A stretch of 64,000 nt of DNA from Tranquillimonas rosea (GTDB taxonomy: Bacteria; Pseudomonadota; Alphaproteobacteria; Rhodobacterales; Rhodobacteraceae): contig NZ_FOGU01000002.1 of the NCBI RefSeq assembly GCF_900111315.1, positions 370,004-434,003 on the forward strand, in the 5' to 3' direction. This document shows positions 29,040 through 37,328 of the stretch, piece after piece. The position numbers were made by a program, and so were the translations under genes. The notes beneath the pieces are model-generated. The model saw only the letters and a program-made list of their open reading frames with translations. It did not search any database and was not told the DNA's origin. How positions within the stretch are numbered: the stretch's first letter is position 1; every line of letters starts with the position of its first letter.

Positions 29040-29677
29040 CGGCGCCGCGCCTTTCGGGCCTGGCCCTTCTGGCCGCGCTCTGGGGCTATGCCGCGGCCTC
29101 GGGCGGGCTGACGATGTCCGAGCACATGGTGATCCACCTGGGCGTCGTGGCCGTGGTGCCGGCCCTGCTCGACCCGCCGCCGCTGGCGCTGTCGGGACCG
29201 GTCGCGCTGGGACTGGCGGTGGTCGCCGAGATGGTCGTCGTCTGGTCGTGGCACCTGCCGCAGGCGCACGCCTTTGCTGCGACTGGGCCGGGCCTCGTGC
29301 TGGAGCAGCTGAGCTATCTCGCCGTCGGCCTCGTGCTGTGGGCCGCGGTGCGCGGCGCCGGGGTGCTGGGCGGCACGGCGGTGCTGCTGGGCACGGTGAT
29401 GCACATGACGCTGCTCGGTGCGCTCATCGGCCTCGCGCCTCGGTTGATCTACAGCCCCGAACTTCTGTGCGGCCTGCCGGCGGGTCCCACTGGGCCGGTC
29501 ACGGGCGACGCGGCCTTCCTCGTCGAGCAGCAGGTCACCGGGCGGTTCGGTCTGACCGCGTTGCAGCAACAGCAGCTGTCGGGCGCGATCATGGCCGGCA
29601 TCGGGGGGCTGATCTACCTTGTCGCGGCGCTCGCGCGGCTGCGCGGCAGCCTTGTCTTGAAGGAGGACGTCCTGTGA
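29033..29677 (+). CDS. Cytochrome c oxidase assembly protein, CtaG family (membrane type)
   Basis: A 214-residue polytopic membrane protein of the caa3_CtaG type, implicated in copper insertion and oxidase maturation. SEHMVIHLGVVAVVPALL, WSWHLPQAHAF and MHMTLLGALIG match the family's conserved His and Met positions, which are candidate copper ligands. The gene overlaps both the preceding small gene and the following cytochrome gene, so it belongs to the oxidase operon. Confidence 0.85.
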   Translation: MLTAPRLSGLALLAALWGYAAASGGLTMSEHMVIHLGVVAVVPALLDPPPLALSGPVALGLAVVAEMVVVWSWHLPQAHAFAATGPGLVLEQLSYLAVGLVLWAAVRGAGVLGGTAVLLGTVMHMTLLGALIGLAPRLIYSPELLCGLPAGPTGPVTGDAAFLVEQQVTGRFGLTALQQQQLSGAIMAGIGGLIYLVAALARLRGSLVLKEDVL

Positions 29678-30765
29678 TCCGTCTCACGCTTCGCTGGGTC
29701 CACCTTGCCTGGGCGGTCGGGATCGCCGCAATCTTGGGCTTCGCTTTCTGGCTGACCGCGCCCTACACGATCTCGGCCCGCGCGCACCATGTGCCGGGGT
29801 TCGGCTGGGTCCTTCATTCCTATCTGCAGAACTCGGTGCGAAACCGCACGCTGCTCGACCGGGTGCCCGCCCATGTCGATCTGGACTCCGACGCGCTGAA
29901 ACAGCTGGGCGCAGGACATTACGCCAGCGCCTGCGCGCTGTGCCACGGGGCGCCGGGCAGCCCGCGCAATCCCGTCGCGCGCGAGATGAACCCCGCGCCA
30001 ACGGACCTTGCCCATGTCGACTATTCGGCGACGGAGTTACACTGGATCGGCTACAACGGCTTTCGCTATTCCGGCATGCCCGCCTGGGCAGGGGCGGACC
30101 GGAGGGACGAGCTTTGGGCGCTGGCCGCGTTCCTCGAAGACTACGACACGCTCGATCCCGAGGGCTACCGGCAGCTGGCCTTCGGCGAGACGGCCGAGCA
30201 GCCGCCGCAATCCGACGAGAGCGAGGGTTTCGGCATGCCGGCGGGAGAGCTGGAGCTGGCCGAATCCTGCATGCGCTGCCACGGCCGCGACGGGCAGGGC
30301 CGTGGCGGCACCGCGCCCGTGCTGGCCGGGCAGAGCCAGAGCTATCTACGCGCCGCGCTCGATGCCTATGCCGACGACGCAAGGCAATCGGGCTACATGG
30401 AACCCGTGGCGGCCGCGCTAGACCCCGCCGAGCGGGATGAACTGGCCCGCCTCTTTGCCGATATGGACGGGCTCGACGCCGCGCTGCCCGAGGGTGACAG
30501 CCGGGGCGCCCGCCTGGCTGCCGAGGGCGACGAAAGCCATGACATCCCCGCCTGTTCCGGCTGCCACGGTTCCAACCGCAAGGAAGGCTGGCCGATCATC
30601 GCCGGACAATCCGAACGCTGGATCGCCACCTGGCTGCGTCTCTGGCGTGAGACGCCTCACGGCGCGCTGGGGCAGGACGACAAGATGCACGCCGCCGCGC
30701 GCCATCTGACGGACGACGACATCGAAGCGCTGGCGGCGTATTATTCGGGCGGCGCGGCGGACTGA
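29674..30765 (+). CDS. Membrane-anchored triheme c-type cytochrome
   Basis: A 363-residue electron carrier with one N-terminal membrane helix (LAWAVGIAAILGFAFWL) and three heme c sites: CALCH at 87, CMRCH at 199 and CSGCH at 294. The first domain resembles mono-heme cytochrome c, and the last two resemble a diheme cytochrome c of the c4/c553 kind. GTG 29674 overlaps the ctaG stop and AAGGAGG is upstream. Location suggests delivery of electrons to the oxidase encoded just before it. Confidence 0.88.
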   Translation: MIRLTLRWVHLAWAVGIAAILGFAFWLTAPYTISARAHHVPGFGWVLHSYLQNSVRNRTLLDRVPAHVDLDSDALKQLGAGHYASACALCHGAPGSPRNPVAREMNPAPTDLAHVDYSATELHWIGYNGFRYSGMPAWAGADRRDELWALAAFLEDYDTLDPEGYRQLAFGETAEQPPQSDESEGFGMPAGELELAESCMRCHGRDGQGRGGTAPVLAGQSQSYLRAALDAYADDARQSGYMEPVAAALDPAERDELARLFADMDGLDAALPEGDSRGARLAAEGDESHDIPACSGCHGSNRKEGWPIIAGQSERWIATWLRLWRETPHGALGQDDKMHAAARHLTDDDIEALAAYYSGGAAD

Positions 30766-30794
30766 GCGCCGCGCATGGCAACGGAGAACGCCCC

Positions 30795-31478
30795 TTGTCC
30801 GACACAGAGCCGGCCAACCCGCCCCGCCTGAACGACAGCCCCGACTGGCTGTATCTGTTACGCGAGTTCGAGGCGCTGTACCGCTATGGTTCGGCGGGCG
30901 GCAGCACGACGATCCGAAGCCATCGCAAGCGGGTGCGCGAGGGCCTGTCCTCGGTTGTGGCCGCGAACCCCGAGATCCTGCTGCGCGACCCTCAGTCCAA
31001 ACCGGTGACCGCGCATTTCTCTCGCGCGCTGGACCTGGGCGAGAGGACGCGGATGGAGGGGATGGCCCGCGCCCTGCGCGAGGTGCGCGGGCGGCTGACC
31101 TGGGAATACGGGTATGAGAGGGTGCCCAAGGCGCTGGCCCGCAAGTACGCCTATTGCGAGGTTCTGGGCCCCCGTGGACCGATCCACACCAACCGGCTGA
31201 TCCTGGGGTTCGTTCTGTTCGCGCCGAACACGACCTATCCGCAGCACAGCCACAAGGAGATCGAGGAAAGCTACATCTCGGTCGCCGGCGCCTGGTCCGA
31301 GAACAACGCGGCCGTGTATGCGCCGGGATCGCTGATCCTGAACCGCTCGGGCGACGAGCACCGCATCACGACCGGAGAGCTGGACCCCTGCCTTCTGGCC
31401 TATGCGTGGACCGGGTCCGAGGCATCGCTGGAATCGCCCGGCATGAAGCTGTCCGCCCCGCGCCGGAAATCGGGGTGA
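30795..31478 (+). CDS. dddL: Dimethylsulfoniopropionate lyase DddL
   Basis: Cleaves DMSP to dimethyl sulfide and acrylate. The 227-residue cupin has FAPNTTYPQHSHKEIEESYI, which supplies the metal His and Glu, followed by VYAPGSLILNRSGDEHRI with the distal His. This layout and length are those of DddL rather than DddQ or DddW. The start is a TTG with GGAG upstream. It follows the oxidase operon at a short distance and is convergent with the formate dehydrogenase operon. It points to a marine, algae-associated lifestyle. Confidence 0.88.
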   Translation: MSDTEPANPPRLNDSPDWLYLLREFEALYRYGSAGGSTTIRSHRKRVREGLSSVVAANPEILLRDPQSKPVTAHFSRALDLGERTRMEGMARALREVRGRLTWEYGYERVPKALARKYAYCEVLGPRGPIHTNRLILGFVLFAPNTTYPQHSHKEIEESYISVAGAWSENNAAVYAPGSLILNRSGDEHRITTGELDPCLLAYAWTGSEASLESPGMKLSAPRRKSG

Positions 31479-31496
31479 TCGGTGGGGGCCGGCGGC

Positions 31497-31652
31497 TCAG
31501 TGGCCGCCGCCCATCCCGATGTCGTGGTCCAGCAGGATCACCGACTCGTCGCCATAGCGCAGCGCGGTCGGCTGGGCGAAGGCGCCGAGCGCGAAGTAGG
31601 TCAGCACCGCGCCCACGGCGACGATACCGGCGGCTGTCACGAAGGCCTTCAT
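31497..31652 (-). CDS. 51-residue membrane peptide, last gene of the formate dehydrogenase operon
   Basis: ATG at 31652 overlaps the stop of the gamma-subunit gene by four bases (ATGA). The product has one hydrophobic helix at residues 4-26 (FVTAAGIVAVGAVLTYFALG), then an acidic segment and a tail DHDIGMGGGH. The tight overlap is evidence for translation. I do not recognise a family; a small subunit or assembly factor of the membrane complex is likely. Confidence 0.75.
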   Translation of the reverse strand: MKAFVTAAGIVAVGAVLTYFALGAFAQPTALRYGDESVILLDHDIGMGGGH

Positions 31653-32932
31653 TGCGCCGTCCCCTTCTTGCCGTCGACCTCGTCACGCAGCCAAAGGTCG
31701 TGGTGCTCGGCCGCCCAGTTGCGGTCGACATCGCCGCCCCACATCGCGTCGATGGCGCCCTGCATCCCGACGGAGCCGATGTAGATGTGCGCCAGGAACA
31801 CCGCGATCAGCAGCACCGCGATGCCCGCATGGATCAGCATCGCCCAGCTCATGCCGCCGAGGTCCAGCCAGTAGAACGGGAACATCAGCGTCACGCCCGA
31901 CAGGATCATCAACAGACCGCCCAGCACCGCGGACCAGAAGATCAGCTTCTGCCCCGCGTTGAACTTGCGCGCCGAGGGGTGGCCGCCCTCGTCCGAGAAG
32001 AAGCCGCCGCCCTGCGCCAGCCAGTTGAGGTCCAGCTTGGACGGCAGGTTGCGCGCGGTCCACATGACGATCATTAGCACCAGCCCGATGGTGAAGGTCG
32101 GCGCGAACAGCACGTGGCCCCAGGTGGACCACCAGCCCAGCGTGCCCATTGCCCGCTCGCCCAGCGGAACGAACAGTGTCTCGCCATAGGCGATGGCGAT
32201 TCCGGTGAAGGCGAGGCCGAGAAAGCTCAGCGCGGTCAGCCAGTGGGTCGCGCGCTCGACGAAGCCGAAGCGCTTGACCGATTTTCCGCTTTTTCCGTGC
32301 CGGATCGGCACCCGGCCGCGCAGCGCCAGCACCGCCGACAGCAGAAACGCCATCCCCAGGATCGCCAGCGCGCCCATGTGGGTCACGACATCCGCGATTC
32401 CCACCCGCCAGTCGCGGGCGAAGGGCCGCTCGAACAGGTCGGCGTTGGAATAGGGCAGGGACGAGATGCCCTCGGTCCGGTCCGAGGCGCGCAGCATCGA
32501 CCCGGTCTCGCCGTCGAGCGTCGCCCAGGCGCCTGTCAGGCGGCTACCGTCGTCCAGCGGACCGGTGCGCAGCATCTCGCCCTCTCCCAGCGCGGCCTCG
32601 GGCGGCGTCGCCTCGGGCGAAGGGCCGGTGCGGAAACGTTCGTCCTGCAGCCGCGTGCGTTCGGTCAGCACCTCGGCGGCCAGGGTGCCGCCGGTATCGG
32701 CCTCCGGCACCGTCTCGCCGTTGAACTCGGAAGCCGACCAGGCGACCTCGGGGATCGTCCGGCTGTCGCCCGCGAAAAGGTAGACGGCCTGCCAGGCCAG
32801 CAGGAACAGGAACACCACCGCGCAGATCGCGCCGGCGATGCGGTAGCCGGTGAAGTCGCGACCGCGTACGCCGCCGTCGTGCACGCTCTGTGCACGTCCG
32901 GTGCCGCCGGTGTGCATCGACGTTTCGGTCAT
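31649..32932 (-). CDS. Formate dehydrogenase gamma subunit (cytochrome b556)
   Basis: The diheme membrane subunit that passes electrons to the quinone pool. The 427-residue protein has an N-terminal membrane helix, then a periplasmic or loop stretch of about 110 residues rich in Glu, Gly and Thr, followed by four helices with histidines at FVERATHWLTALSF, WSTWGHVLFAP and LIHAGIAVLLIAVFLAHIYIG. It overlaps the beta gene by four bases. The long insert between helix one and two is larger than in E. coli FdoI. Confidence 0.9.
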   Translation of the reverse strand: MTETSMHTGGTGRAQSVHDGGVRGRDFTGYRIAGAICAVVFLFLLAWQAVYLFAGDSRTIPEVAWSASEFNGETVPEADTGGTLAAEVLTERTRLQDERFRTGPSPEATPPEAALGEGEMLRTGPLDDGSRLTGAWATLDGETGSMLRASDRTEGISSLPYSNADLFERPFARDWRVGIADVVTHMGALAILGMAFLLSAVLALRGRVPIRHGKSGKSVKRFGFVERATHWLTALSFLGLAFTGIAIAYGETLFVPLGERAMGTLGWWSTWGHVLFAPTFTIGLVLMIVMWTARNLPSKLDLNWLAQGGGFFSDEGGHPSARKFNAGQKLIFWSAVLGGLLMILSGVTLMFPFYWLDLGGMSWAMLIHAGIAVLLIAVFLAHIYIGSVGMQGAIDAMWGGDVDRNWAAEHHDLWLRDEVDGKKGTAQ

Positions 32933-33525
32933 GCCTCTTCCTCCGGATAATAGGCCGTGCCCCAGCCCCAGGCGCCCGAGCCGAAGCCGCGATGCACCAC
33001 GCGCTCACGGTAGATCTCGCCGATTTCCTCGCCGTCACCGGCCAGAAGCGCGCGGGTCGAGCAGACCTCGGCGCAGATCGGCAGCTTGCCCTCGGCAATG
33101 CGGTTGCGACCGTATTTCCGGAACTCCTCTTCCGAGCCGTTCTCTTCGGGACCGCCGGCGCAGAAGGTGCATTTGTCCATCGTCCCGCGGCTGCCGAACA
33201 GCGTCGACTTGGGGAATTGCGGCGCCCCGAACGGGCAGGCGTAGAAGCAGTAGCCGCAGCCGATGCAGGTGTCCTTGTCGTGCAGAACCACGCCGATATC
33301 GGTCTGGTAGAGCGTCGAGACGGGGCAGACCGCCACGCAGGGGGCGTCGGTGCAGTGCATGCACGAGACGGCTACCGATTTCTCGCCCGGCTCGCCGTCG
33401 TCGATCGTCACCACGCGCCGGCGGACCATGCCCCACGGGACCTCGTGCTCGTTCTTGCAGACGGTCGCACAGGCGTTGCATTCGATGCAGCGCTCGGCGT
33501 CGCAAAGAAACTTAACTCGGGCCAA
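32929..33525 (-). CDS. Formate dehydrogenase beta subunit, iron-sulfur protein
   Basis: A 198-residue electron-transfer subunit with four [4Fe-4S] motifs: CIECNACATVCKNEH, CMHCTDAPCVAVCP, CIGCGYCFYACPFG, and CTFC together with CAEVC. A TTG start has GAGGAGG upstream. It is ten bases after the alpha gene and overlaps the gamma gene. No C-terminal membrane helix is visible, unlike E. coli FdoH. Confidence 0.94.
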   Translation of the reverse strand: MARVKFLCDAERCIECNACATVCKNEHEVPWGMVRRRVVTIDDGEPGEKSVAVSCMHCTDAPCVAVCPVSTLYQTDIGVVLHDKDTCIGCGYCFYACPFGAPQFPKSTLFGSRGTMDKCTFCAGGPEENGSEEEFRKYGRNRIAEGKLPICAEVCSTRALLAGDGEEIGEIYRERVVHRGFGSGAWGWGTAYYPEEEA

Positions 33526-33535
33526 TCGGACCTCC

Positions 33536-36500
33536 TCAGGCTTTCTCGACGCGGCACAGGGTGGCTTTCGTCTCCTGCATCTGCGTCACGATATCGTAGC
33601 CGTAGGTTTGCACGGTGTTCGACGCCTCCCCCACGACGTAGGGTTTGGCGCCTTCGGGATAGCGCTCGTGGATGGGCTCTCCCATCCACATGCCGGCGAA
33701 GTGGAACGGCACGAACACCGTGCCTTCGCCCACGCGGTTGGTGACCAGCGCCTTCACGCGGATCTGGCCCTCGGGCGTATGGACCCAGGCCCAGCCGCCG
33801 TCGGAGATGCCGGCCGACTGGGCGTCGCCTGGGCTGATCTCGACGAACATCTGCTGCTGGAACTCGGCGAGCCAGGGGTTCGACCGCGTCTCGTCGCCGC
33901 CGCCCTCGTATTCCACCAGCCTTCCCGACGTGAGCTGAAGCGGAAACTCTTCGCTGTAGTCGGTGTCCTGCACCGACTTGTAGAGCGAGGGCAGGCGCCA
34001 AACGCGGGTGTCGTCAAAGGTCGCGTATTGCGGCAGCAAGTCGCGCCGGTTGGTGTAAAGCGGCTCGCGGTGCTGCGGCACCTGGTCGGGGAACGTCCAG
34101 ACCACGGCGCGCGCCTTGCCGTTGCCGTAGGGCGCCAGCCCGTGCGCGATGGCCACGCGTTGCAGGCCGCCGGACAGGTCGGTCTTCCAGTTCACCCGCG
34201 CGATCTTGGCCGAGAGCGTCAGGTCGTCGGGCGCGTCCGCCTGCGGGTTGTGCGCCAGGTAGGCCTCGATCGCGGTCAGCGCCTGTTCGGGGTAGTCGGG
34301 GAAGAACGACCGCGCCCGGCCGGGCTGAAGCCGGTCCGAGCCTTCGCCCGACGAGTTCTGCCAGGCGCCTTCGACATCGCCGGACTCGCCGGTCGACTGC
34401 ATGCGCCTGACCTCGTCCTCGAGCCGGGTCATCGCGTCCTCGACGTCGCCATCGCTCATGTCGAACATGTCCCAGCGGAACCGGTCGGCGGCGACGGCAA
34501 CGATCATCAGTTTCTCGCGGTCCGTCAATTCGGACGCCCAACCCAATGCCTGCAGCATGCCGGCCGTGATCTCGGGATAGCCGTCCTTCAGATCGGAGTC
34601 CTTGGTGAAGCTGTCCTCGGCCAGAAGGTTGTCGCCATCGTGCGAGACGCCCCAGCGGGCCCGGAACGGCAGCCCGCCCTCGGCCACACTCTTGGACGTG
34701 TCATACAGCAGCGGCGTGCCCGGATGGTTCTGTTCCGGCGTCCCCCAGGAGGGCCAGGGCAGACAGTAATAGGCGCCCTCGACGTCGCCGCCCTTGCCGA
34801 TCAGCGAGATCGAGTCGAAGCGGTCCTGCTGTTCCATGTGAAGCTTGACCCGCTCGGGGCTGGGGCCGGTATAGCCGATGGTCCAGGTGCCGCGGTTGAT
34901 CTCGCGCAGTGCATCCTCGGCGACCGGCACGTTGTCCTCGACGCGGATGTGCTTCCACATCTGGTCGGCAAAGCCGAGCCTCTCGGACAGCAGGTAGAGG
35001 ATCTCGGTGTCGGCCTTGGCCTCGAACACCGGGTCCACGACCTTCTCGCGCCACTGGATCGAGCGGTTCGAGTTGGTGACCGTGCCCGACATCTCCATCG
35101 TCGTGCCCGAGGGCAGGATGTACATCCCGTTGTCTCGGTCGGCCTCGATCGCCGTCTGCGTGGGGTAGGGGTCCACGACGACCACGAGCTCGGCGTCCTG
35201 CAGCGCCCGCTGACGGTCGGGCCCGCGGGTCTGGCTGTTCGAGGCGTGTCCCCAGAAGAACACCGCCTTCAGCGGGTCGGGCTGGTCCAGCGCATCGCCG
35301 TCTTCGAGGATGCCGTCGACCCAGCGGCTCACCGGGATACCGGGGCTTTCCATCAACTCCTTCGATTTGAACCGGCCGCGCATCCAGTCGTAGTCGATGT
35401 CCCAGACGCGGCCCCAGTGCCGCCACGCGCCTTCCTTTAAGCCGTAATAGGCGGGCAGGGTGTCGCACGACACGCCAAGGTCGGTGGCGCCCTGCACGTT
35501 GTCGTGGCCGCGGAAGATGTTCGCGCCCCCGCCGGTCTTGCCGATATTGCCCAGGATCAATTGCAGCACGGATGCAGCGCGGGTCTTGTTGTTGCCGATC
35601 GTCGACTGGGTCAAGCCCATGCACCAGATCAGCGTTCCGGGGCGGTTCTCGGCCAGGGTGCGGGCGACACGCTCGAGCTGTTCTGGCGGGATGCCCGAGA
35701 CGCGCTCGACCTCATTGGGCGTCCAGTTCGCGACCTCTTCGCGGATCTGGTCCATGCCCCAGACGCGCTGTTCGAGGTACTCGGTGTCCTCCCATCCGTT
35801 GTCGAGGATGATCTTCGCCAGCCCCCACAGGAACGCCACGTCGGCACCGGGGCGGATGCGGACATATTCGTCGGCATGGGCGGCGGTGCGGGTGAAGCGC
35901 GGATCGACCACGATCAGCGGCGCGCCGTTTTCCTTGCCGTTCAGGACGTGCAGCATAGACACCGGGTGCGCCTCGGCGGGGTTGCCGCCGATGATGATGA
36001 TCGACTTCGAGTTGCGGATGTCGTTGTAGCTGTTCGTCATCGCGCCGTAGCCGAACGAGTTGGCCACGCCCGCCACGGTCGTCGAGTGACAGATCCGCGC
36101 CTGGTGATCGACATTGTTCGTGCCCCAGAGCGCCGCGAACTTGCGGAAGAGATAGGCCTGTTCGTTTGAGAACTTGGCCGATCCCAGCCATTCCACGGCG
36201 TCGGGACCGGTCTCTTCGCGGAGGCGCGTCAGCTCGCTGCCGATCTCCTCGATCGCTTGGTCCCAACTGATGCGCTGCCATTCGCCATCGACGCGCTTCA
36301 TGGGGTATTTCAGGCGACGTTCCCCCAGCGCCACCTCGCGGGTGGCGGCCCCCTTGGCGCAGTGGGTTCCCTGGTTGATCGGGCTTTCGAAGACCGGCTC
36401 CTGGCCCACCCAGACGCCGTTCTTCACCTCGGCCCAGATCGAGCAGCCGACCGAGCAGAACGGGCAGACCGTCTTGCGGCGGACGACATCGGCCGCCTCG

Positions 36501-36679
36501 GCGGCGGCGCCGGCATCCTGCGATTGCGCGACGCGGCCCGCCGCGCCCCCCAGCGCACCGAGCGCAACGCCCGTGACGCCGGAGCGACGTAAAAAAGCCC
36601 GACGCGTCAGGCCGTCGGGGCCTGCCGGTGTCGGGCGGGTTGCTGTGGCATGCGGGGCGGCGCTCCGGCGCTTCAGCAT
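33536..36679 (-). CDS. Formate dehydrogenase alpha subunit, Cys-type, Tat-exported
   Basis: Oxidises formate to CO2 at a molybdenum or tungsten bis-MGD centre; predicted periplasmic. The 1047-residue chain has a twin-arginine signal (LTRRAFLRRSGVTG). A [4Fe-4S] site is formed by Cys72, Cys75, Cys79 and Cys107. The active-site ligand is Cys197 (ARICHSTTV), where many homologues use selenocysteine; the codon is TGT/TGC, not TGA. GAGGAGA lies before the start. It is the second gene of the five-gene operon. Confidence 0.95.
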   Translation of the reverse strand: MLKRRSAAPHATATRPTPAGPDGLTRRAFLRRSGVTGVALGALGGAAGRVAQSQDAGAAAEAADVVRRKTVCPFCSVGCSIWAEVKNGVWVGQEPVFESPINQGTHCAKGAATREVALGERRLKYPMKRVDGEWQRISWDQAIEEIGSELTRLREETGPDAVEWLGSAKFSNEQAYLFRKFAALWGTNNVDHQARICHSTTVAGVANSFGYGAMTNSYNDIRNSKSIIIIGGNPAEAHPVSMLHVLNGKENGAPLIVVDPRFTRTAAHADEYVRIRPGADVAFLWGLAKIILDNGWEDTEYLEQRVWGMDQIREEVANWTPNEVERVSGIPPEQLERVARTLAENRPGTLIWCMGLTQSTIGNNKTRAASVLQLILGNIGKTGGGANIFRGHDNVQGATDLGVSCDTLPAYYGLKEGAWRHWGRVWDIDYDWMRGRFKSKELMESPGIPVSRWVDGILEDGDALDQPDPLKAVFFWGHASNSQTRGPDRQRALQDAELVVVVDPYPTQTAIEADRDNGMYILPSGTTMEMSGTVTNSNRSIQWREKVVDPVFEAKADTEILYLLSERLGFADQMWKHIRVEDNVPVAEDALREINRGTWTIGYTGPSPERVKLHMEQQDRFDSISLIGKGGDVEGAYYCLPWPSWGTPEQNHPGTPLLYDTSKSVAEGGLPFRARWGVSHDGDNLLAEDSFTKDSDLKDGYPEITAGMLQALGWASELTDREKLMIVAVAADRFRWDMFDMSDGDVEDAMTRLEDEVRRMQSTGESGDVEGAWQNSSGEGSDRLQPGRARSFFPDYPEQALTAIEAYLAHNPQADAPDDLTLSAKIARVNWKTDLSGGLQRVAIAHGLAPYGNGKARAVVWTFPDQVPQHREPLYTNRRDLLPQYATFDDTRVWRLPSLYKSVQDTDYSEEFPLQLTSGRLVEYEGGGDETRSNPWLAEFQQQMFVEISPGDAQSAGISDGGWAWVHTPEGQIRVKALVTNRVGEGTVFVPFHFAGMWMGEPIHERYPEGAKPYVVGEASNTVQTYGYDIVTQMQETKATLCRVEKA

Positions 36680-36689
36680 CGAAGTCTCC

Positions 36690-36884
36690 TCAGCTGCGGG
36701 CGAGGCGGTAATAGGTGCGCGTATGATCGGTCTCGTGGAGGACCGGATCGTGGCGCGGCTTGCCCGTCGTCGTCTTGGTCTCTGGCTGCGGCAGTGAAGA
36801 GGCCTGCGCCATCGGCGCGACCGCTGTCGGAAGCACGGCGAGCCCGGTCAGGACCGACCGGCGGTCGGGTTTGTGCGAACGCAT
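36690..36884 (-). CDS. Small Tat-signal protein of the formate dehydrogenase region
   Basis: A 64-residue protein that is almost entirely a twin-arginine signal (DRRSVLTGLAVLPTAVAPMAQA) followed by a short tail with HETDHTRTYYRLARS. It matches the small family described as formate dehydrogenase region TAT target. GGAGGAG precedes the start. It opens the fdh operon, ten bases before the alpha gene. Its role in maturation is unproven. Confidence 0.85.
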   Translation of the reverse strand: MRSHKPDRRSVLTGLAVLPTAVAPMAQASSLPQPETKTTTGKPRHDPVLHETDHTRTYYRLARS

Positions 36885-37009
36885 CGCGCTCCTCCAGAAG
36901 ATGACAGGATCAAGTGGTCAAGTTCGAGAGGCTGGGAGTGGTTCCGATAATTGTCGATAATTTTCCGACGGTTTTGTGTCGTACTTTAATAAATCGATGA
37001 ACTGGGGGT

Positions 37010-37055
37010 CGGATCGTCGGCGGCACCGAGGTAACAAAATGCCGCCGACGATCCG
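37010..37055. repeat. Long inverted repeat in the fdh/exoD region
   Basis: GGATCGTCGGCGGCA (37011-37025) and TGCCGCCGACGATCC (37040-37054) are perfect complements with a 14-base loop; one more C-G pair closes the base. It lies 126 bases before the fdh operon. It could be an RNA leader structure or a DNA site. Confidence 0.8.
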
Positions 37056-37178
37056 GTGAGGGCCGGGATAGGGATGAGATGGCCCGGGCTTGCGACACAG
37101 GGATGACGTCCAAGCTTGACCCTCGAACACTGCATGACTTGGTTCGGTTCCCGGCGCCATGCGGCTTGTGTGGAATGT

Positions 37179-37194
37179 TGCCAATTGGCAACGC
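37179..37194. promoter_or_regulatory. 16-bp perfect palindrome, candidate operator
   Basis: GTTGCCAATTGGCAAC is a perfect palindrome 135 bases before exoD and about 295 before the fdh operon. Its form suits a dimeric regulator; no regulator gene is adjacent. Confidence 0.5.
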
Positions 37195-37328
37195 TCGTCA
37201 GTGTGTCGCCGCCGGGTGCCGCGGTTCCGCGCCGATCCGGGCCGTGTGCGACCTCGTGACTTCCTCTCGAAGGGCAGAGTGCCTATCTCAGCGGCGGCAG
37301 GCATCGGGGCCTGCGGACAAGCAGGGCG

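Larger units (their letters stand above)
36885..37328. other. 444-base divergent regulatory region fdh/exoD
   Basis: Contains the promoters of the divergent fdh operon and exoD. It holds an A/T-rich stretch (36930-37000) with two GATAATT-type repeats, a 15-16 bp inverted repeat at 37010-37055, and a perfect 16-bp palindrome at 37179-37194. No gene in it is convincing. Confidence 0.7.

Noticed and set aside
36085..36100. Selenocysteine in formate dehydrogenase
   Set aside because: The active-site codon encodes Cys within the open frame; no in-frame TGA is present.
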